Below are positions 32,562 through 36,250 of a stretch of 36,250 bases of DNA, one piece after another. The position numbers and the translations under genes are program-made. Positions within the stretch are counted from its first letter, which is position 1. Every line of letters begins with the position of its first letter. The notes below the pieces were generated by a model. That model worked only from the letters and a program-made list of their open reading frames with translations, made no database searches and was not told the DNA's origin. The stretch comes from an uncultured Caryophanales bacterium. GTDB lineage: Bacteria > Bacillota_I > Bacilli_A > RFN20 > CAG-449. The stretch is taken from contig CAMCEE010000019.1 of assembly GCA_945873815.1 (NCBI GenBank), positions 1-36,250 of the forward strand, given 5' to 3'.

Positions 32562-34103
32562 ATGCGATTAATTAACGTATCGTTGAAAACAATTTATGGC
32601 CGAAAAATAATAGAAGGCTTAAATTTAATTGTTAACAAAAATGATAAAATAGCGCTTATTGGTGAAGAGGGGAATGGCAAATCCACTTTATTAAAATACA
32701 TATATAATCCTAAACTAATAGAAGACTACTGTTTTTTTAATGGAACAAGAGATTTATGTTCTACTATAGGATATCTTCCTCAGATAATTGAAGCAAAGTG
32801 GAATCAACTAGGCGCACAAGATTACTTATTATTAGATAAACCTGGCGATGAGCCAGATTACGATATTTTTAATAACATTAATTTAATTGAAAAGTTGTTT
32901 GTTAAATACCGATTAGATATAGATAAATTTAATAGCAATCAAATGATTTCAACCTTATCTGGTGGAGAAAAAATCAAACTTCAATTGATTAAGATTTTAT
33001 ATAATAATCCATCATTAATTCTTTTAGATGAACCAACTAATGATTTAGATTTAGAGACAATAGAATTATTAGAAAGTTTTATTTTAAATAGCAATATTCC
33101 AATAATATTTATTTCTCACGATCAAAAATTATTAGAAAATACTTCAAATCGAATTCTTCATCTTGAGCAAGTAAAAAGAAAAACCGAAATGAAATGGACT
33201 TTAGAGAACGTAGGATATAAAGAATATCAAAAGTTAAGAGTTTCTAGAAATCAGAAGCAAGATCAAGAAGCCTATAGAACTCATAAAGAATACGATGAGA
33301 AAAAGCAAATTCTAATGAGGCAACATCAACTTGTAGAAAACGCACTTAATCAAGCGGTTCGTTCTCCTAGCGAGGGAAGAATTCTTGCAAAAAAGATGAG
33401 AAATGTTCTTTCAAAAGAAAAAGCTTTAGAAAAAATGGAAATAGTTAGTTACTATCAACCAGAAGAAGCGATTAATTTGTTCTTTGATGATTTGATATCT
33501 ATACCTTCTAAAAAGATAATTTTTAAAATGGAAAATGAAGAATTGTCTGTTGATAATAAACTATTAGCAACAAATCTTAATTTAGTAGTAAAAGGAGCAG
33601 AAAAAATCACCTTCATCGGTAATAATGGATGTGGGAAAACAACATTACTAAAGAAGATATATAATTCTTTAAAAGAAGATAAATCTATTTCAGTAGGTTA
33701 TATGCCTCAAAACTATGATGAAGAATTATCTTTCGAACTTACTCCAGTCAGTTATCTTCAATCTTTTTTAGGATATGATAAAGAAAATAAATCAAAGATT
33801 ATGTCATGCCTCGGCGCTTTAAATTTTGTTGAGAATGAGATGAATAGCACAATTAATAACTTATCTGGTGGTCAAAAAGCAAAGCTATATTTATTAAAAT
33901 TAGTTTTATTAAAAAATGATGTGCTTATTCTAGATGAGCCTACTAGAAATCTATCTCCTTTATCAACTCCAGTAATAAAAAAGATATTATCAAATTTTAA
34001 AGGATGTATTATTTCATCTTCTCACGATAGAAGTTATATAGAAGAAGTGTCAACAAGTATATATAAACTGCAAGAAGATGGATTAACTAAAATTGATGAT
34101 TAG
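32562..34103 (+). CDS. ABC-F ATPase, probable ribosomal protection protein
   Basis: 513 aa. ATG 32562, eight-base RBS GGAGGTGA; the longer start at 32484 lies in the leader. Two ABC domains on one chain, no membrane segment: Walker A GEEGNGKST and GNNGCGKTT, signatures LSGGEKIKL and LSGGQKAKL, Walker B LLDEPTNDL and ILDEPTRNL. They are joined by a long charged linker (about 205-300, with KMRNVLSKEKALEKME), the part that reaches into the ribosomal E/P site. The size and closely-spaced motifs match Lsa/Vga/VmlR-like antibiotic-resistance ABC-F proteins more than the housekeeping EttA types. Drug range cannot be told. Confidence 0.75.
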   Translation: MRLINVSLKTIYGRKIIEGLNLIVNKNDKIALIGEEGNGKSTLLKYIYNPKLIEDYCFFNGTRDLCSTIGYLPQIIEAKWNQLGAQDYLLLDKPGDEPDYDIFNNINLIEKLFVKYRLDIDKFNSNQMISTLSGGEKIKLQLIKILYNNPSLILLDEPTNDLDLETIELLESFILNSNIPIIFISHDQKLLENTSNRILHLEQVKRKTEMKWTLENVGYKEYQKLRVSRNQKQDQEAYRTHKEYDEKKQILMRQHQLVENALNQAVRSPSEGRILAKKMRNVLSKEKALEKMEIVSYYQPEEAINLFFDDLISIPSKKIIFKMENEELSVDNKLLATNLNLVVKGAEKITFIGNNGCGKTTLLKKIYNSLKEDKSISVGYMPQNYDEELSFELTPVSYLQSFLGYDKENKSKIMSCLGALNFVENEMNSTINNLSGGQKAKLYLLKLVLLKNDVLILDEPTRNLSPLSTPVIKKILSNFKGCIISSSHDRSYIEEVSTSIYKLQEDGLTKIDD

Positions 34104-34179
34104 TTTTAAAAAATTGTTGGTGGAAAGAAAGTATATTGTGCTATATTGGTAACAATAGTTTTGATTAAGAGGTGCGATT

Positions 34180-34692
34180 ATGAAAACAATAACATTAATT
34201 AGTGATGACTACCAAGGTCATGTCGATTATTCTAGACATGCTTGTCGAGGCATTGTTGTTAAAGACAATAAAATTCTTTTATCTTATGAAAAAAAGAATG
34301 ATAAATACGTAATTCCAGGGGGAGGAGTAGAAGAAAATGAAAGCTATATAAACTGTCTTAAAAGAGAGATAAAAGAAGAAACTGGATATCTTATCTCATC
34401 CAATGAATGCTTTTTAGTAATTAAAGAATATTTTTATTGGAATAAGAACTGGGAACATATCCAACATTATTTTATTTGTGACATAGTTTCTTATGAAAAT
34501 CAATTAAATTTGACTGCTAGAGAGAAAGAAGAAGAATGTATTCCTAAATGGGTAGATATAGAAAAAGCTATAGAAATATTTTCCTCATATCAATCAGATT
34601 TATCTTTAGATACAGCAACAATAGGATTATATAAAAGAGAACTTCTTGCTTTAGAAGAATATCTTGAGCTAGTAAAAAAAGATAAAATTTAA
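34180..34692 (+). CDS. Nudix hydrolase
   Basis: 170 aa, ATG 34180, RBS GAGGTG. The Nudix box GGGVEENESYINCLKREIKEETGYL (GX5EX7REUXEEXGU; positions about 47-71) is complete, so metal-dependent pyrophosphate hydrolysis of an NDP-X compound is expected; the substrate is unknown. The last Glu pair (EEECIPKWVDIEKA) is typical. It lies 76 bp after the ABC-F gene and may have its own promoter. Confidence 0.88.
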   Translation: MKTITLISDDYQGHVDYSRHACRGIVVKDNKILLSYEKKNDKYVIPGGGVEENESYINCLKREIKEETGYLISSNECFLVIKEYFYWNKNWEHIQHYFICDIVSYENQLNLTAREKEEECIPKWVDIEKAIEIFSSYQSDLSLDTATIGLYKRELLALEEYLELVKKDKI

Positions 34693-34722
34693 GCGCACAT
34701 TCGAACTGCGGAAGCAGCAGTA

Positions 34723-34745
34723 GGTTTTGGTCTCAGGCCTTAACC
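34723..34745. other. Hairpin after Nudix gene
   Basis: GGTT-tt-GG / CC-tt-AACC with a 7-nt loop; a T7 tract follows some 15 nt later (34762-34768). It could be a weak terminator. Between 34693 and 34908 no gene is seen; the repeats at 34783-34856 are described separately. Confidence 0.4.
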
Positions 34746-34782
34746 ATAAAAGGTGGAGAAATTTTTTTCTTGCCAAAATAGG

Positions 34783-34856
34783 GGTATTCAAAACTCGTAA
34801 AGGGTATTCAAAATTTGCTCAGAGGTATTCAAAAATATCGCTAAGGGTATTCAAAC
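34783..34856 (+). repeat. Four GGTATTCAAA repeats at 20-22 bp spacing
   Basis: Copies start at 34783, 34803, 34824 and 34846 (first three GGTATTCAAAA, fourth GGTATTCAAAC). The steps are 20, 21 and 22 bp, two helical turns, and not multiples of three throughout, so it is not a coding repeat. It lies upstream of the AlbA_2-ATPase relic. Iteron- or operator-like. Confidence 0.85.
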
Positions 34857-34908
34857 ACGTATCGTTATGAGTAATTAATGCCATTTGAAAACAATAACTT
34901 TGATATGA

Positions 34909-35382
34909 CATGATGAAATTGAAATATACAATCAAGGAACGTTCCCTGAGCAATATAATCCTAATGATTTTATAGACAATAGAATTCAATCCATAAGAAG
35001 AAATCCGTTGATTCTAGATGTTTTATTCAGAAGTAAAGACGTAGAAAAATCTGGAACTGGTTTTGCTAGAATGAGTGAACTTTGTGATCTAAATAATGTT
35101 AAATGGAGATATGAAAAATTAAATAACGGTTTTAAATTTATATTTATAAGAAACAACGTCACCAATACTGTCACCAATACTGTCACCAATACAGACTTAA
35201 CCGATATTCAAATTCGAATTTTAGAAATAATTACAGTTAACTGCAATATAAAAGTGGATGAAATAGCTTCAGTACTTGATATATCCGCAAGAACAATTCA
35301 AAGAGGAATAAAACTTTTGACAGAAAAAGGATACGTTAAAAGAATTGGTACAAAATCTGGCCACTGGGAGGTTCTTAAATAA
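34909..35382 (+). pseudogene. AlbA_2-type ATP-binding protein, C-terminal relic
   Basis: The frame is open from 34909 and matches the second half of the gene at 236-1579: EIEIYNQGTFPEQYNPNDF, FRSKDVEKSGTGFARM, linker TNTV x3, then a winged helix ending GHWEVLK. It stops upstream at a TGA near 34906 with no RBS or start. The AlbA_2 domain and most of the ATP-binding part are lost. The linker is encoded by GTCACCAATACT x3 (35158-35193). Confidence 0.8.
35158..35193 (+). repeat. Three GTCACCAATACT repeats in relic linker
   Basis: 35158-35169, 35170-35181 and 35182-35193 (last base changed), in frame, encoding VTNT units. Same 12-bp period as the repeats at 1357-1392 but unrelated sequence. Confidence 0.93.
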
Positions 35383-35742
35383 TGCAAAATTTTGGAACTG
35401 GTATGCCTAGAATATTTGAGGCGTATGAAAACTCAACAAAAAAGTAGATTTTCAGTTAGTGATAACTTTTTTATCATTAAACTTCCTAATTTAAATTATG
35501 GTGACCCAATAAATGACCCAACAAATTTAATCAAAGATGATGCACTAAATGATATCGATTTAAGTATATTAAGAATGATCCAACTTAACCCTGGTTTGAA
35601 TGCAAAGCAAATAGCAGAAAAATTACTTCTTCAATATTCAAATATAACTATAGATATGGTTAAAAATTCATTAAAAAGAAAATTAACAAAATACGTTACT
35701 TTTAAAGGCGCTTTAAAGACAGGAGGATATTTTGTTATATGA
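35382..35742 (+). pseudogene. Second AlbA_2-ATPase relic, +1 frameshift in an A-run
   Basis: The frame starts MQNFGTGMPRIFEAYENSTKK then stops at TAG; the next frame continues SRFSVSDNFFIIKLPN to 35742. Removing one A from the A6 run at about 35439-35444 restores a continuous protein, so a slippage mutation split it. It is the C-terminal part of another member of the family: FGTGMPRIF motif, a DPIN/DPTN linker (12-bp repeats at 35503-35526) and a winged-helix end (LNAKQIAEKLL). It begins inside the stop of the first relic. Confidence 0.75.
35503..35526 (+). repeat. Two GACCCAA(T/C)AAAT repeats in relic linker
   Basis: 35503-35514 and 35515-35526 differ at one base. A third, again different, 12-bp linker repeat. 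Confidence 0.85.
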
Positions 35743-36128
35743 GCAAAAAAAGTAGTACAATAATTATCGGAATATTTATCGTTATTAGCGCTATTTTGGT
35801 TGTATGGCTCATCCCTTTTAATTTAAACGAACATTTAGCTAGACTTGCTGAAAATTCTAATAGCAACATCCCAGAAAATGCAGGAGAAATGATAATAATA
35901 TATAATGGAGTAGCAGCTATTGGGGGATTAGCCATTTTAATTGCGGCATATGTTCCTGCATTCATTATTTTAATCAATTCATCTATTTCATTAATCTTTT
36001 CAATCAAAAATAAAAAATCTACATCGAAGACAATTAGAATAACTAACTATGTTTATGATGTTATATTAGTTATCTTTATTCTATTTGGAATTGTGAAGAT
36101 CGTATTGTTTAAAACGGGAATTGCTTAG
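35739..36128 (+). CDS. Small membrane protein of unknown function
   Basis: 129 aa. ATG 35739 overlaps the relic stop (ATGA); AGGAGG at 35722-35727 is 11 nt away. Three hydrophobic segments: residues about 6-24, about 55-85 (VAAIGGLAILIAAYVPAFIIL) and about 105-125 (VILVIFILFGIVKIVLF). The spacer after the first contains a polar loop with NSNSNIPEN. No family recognised. Unlike the relics it has an open frame and plausible composition, so it is probably intact. 36129-36250 shows nothing else. Confidence 0.6.
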   Translation: MSKKSSTIIIGIFIVISAILVVWLIPFNLNEHLARLAENSNSNIPENAGEMIIIYNGVAAIGGLAILIAAYVPAFIILINSSISLIFSIKNKKSTSKTIRITNYVYDVILVIFILFGIVKIVLFKTGIA

Positions 36129-36250
36129 TTTACTAATCTTTTTATCTTCCACCAGTGTATCAAACTTGTTGTTACACCTATGGCATTTTAGCTTATTTGA
36201 CTATCTAAGTGTTGTCAATAAAAAGTATAAAACCACGACAAAAAGATGTT

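Noticed and set aside
34783-34856. CRISPR array or coding repeat
   Set aside because: Repeat unit of about 11 bp with 9-11-bp gaps is far too small for CRISPR, and the 20- and 22-bp steps break any reading frame.
1-36250. CRISPR arrays, rRNA genes or a prophage
   Set aside because: No such repeat arrays, rRNA sequence, integrase, terminase or capsid genes were seen on either strand.

Overview
The window is strongly A+T-rich DNA (roughly 30% G+C by eye). It uses the standard bacterial code: TGA ends dapF and dapH at ATGA overlaps. Shine-Dalgarno sites are strong (GGAGG), and -35/-10 promoters are A+T-rich. The gene content (a meso-diaminopimelate operon of the acetylase type, KtrAB, an ABC-F protein, a CPBP protease, Ser-rich lipoproteins, a family 9 pectate lyase) points to a low-G+C Bacillota lineage with a peptidoglycan wall, probably an uncultured gut or rumen member of Bacilli/Erysipelotrichia or a neighbour. 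The taxonomy is inference.

Layout. (1) 1-3100 is an accessory region. It holds an intact AlbA_2/Schlafen-type ATP-binding regulator whose promoter and linker-coding region share the same 12-bp repeat, followed by a graveyard of truncated genes (membrane protein, unknown protein, GIY-YIG, AAA_14 ATPase). (2) 3095-10860 holds an orphan ribbon-helix-helix-MNT nucleotidyltransferase behind a 20-bp palindrome, then single genes: short UvrA-like ABC ATPase, aquaporin, GNAT acetyltransferase, LCM-type methyltransferase, CPBP protease, and an HTH regulator with a repetitive Gly/Ser/hydrophobic C-terminal half. (3) 10869-17343 is a cell-surface cluster for pectic polysaccharide: a lipoprotein on the minus strand, divergent from a three-gene set (PL9 pectate lyase lipoprotein, 980-aa multidomain secreted protein, small lipoprotein). 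(4) 17540-23443 holds a Mn-type CDF exporter, then overlapping dapF-dapA-dapB-dapH-N-acetyl-DAP deacetylase and a ZIP transporter. (5) 23527-28046 is an operon-like block of ktrB-ktrA-FAD oxidoreductase-DUF5662, then a small membrane protein and a terminator. (6) 28100-30600 is a second accessory island: an AbiEii-like fragment, a TnpB remnant with its hairpinned 3' end, and an AAA_14/DUF4143 ATPase whose promoter lies between two 29-bp direct repeats. (7) 30797-34692 holds galE, a structured intergenic stretch, tRNA-Lys(CTT), an ABC-F gene with a possible three-codon leader ORF, and a Nudix hydrolase. (8) 34780-36250 holds a spaced 11-mer array, two more AlbA_2-ATPase relics and a small membrane protein.

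How the parts may work together. The dap genes convert aspartate semialdehyde plus pyruvate through N-acetylated intermediates to meso-DAP for wall and lysine synthesis; the aminotransferase step is not encoded here. KtrA gates KtrB for K+ uptake. The pectin cluster would bind and cleave polygalacturonate outside the cell.

The most unusual signal concerns the AlbA_2-ATPase genes. Each of the three linkers is a run of 12-bp (tetrapeptide) repeats, a different sequence in each gene. In the intact gene the same 12-mer fills the promoter spacer and -10 region. This suggests a family whose linker DNA and operator share one repeat unit, and no annotation category names that arrangement.
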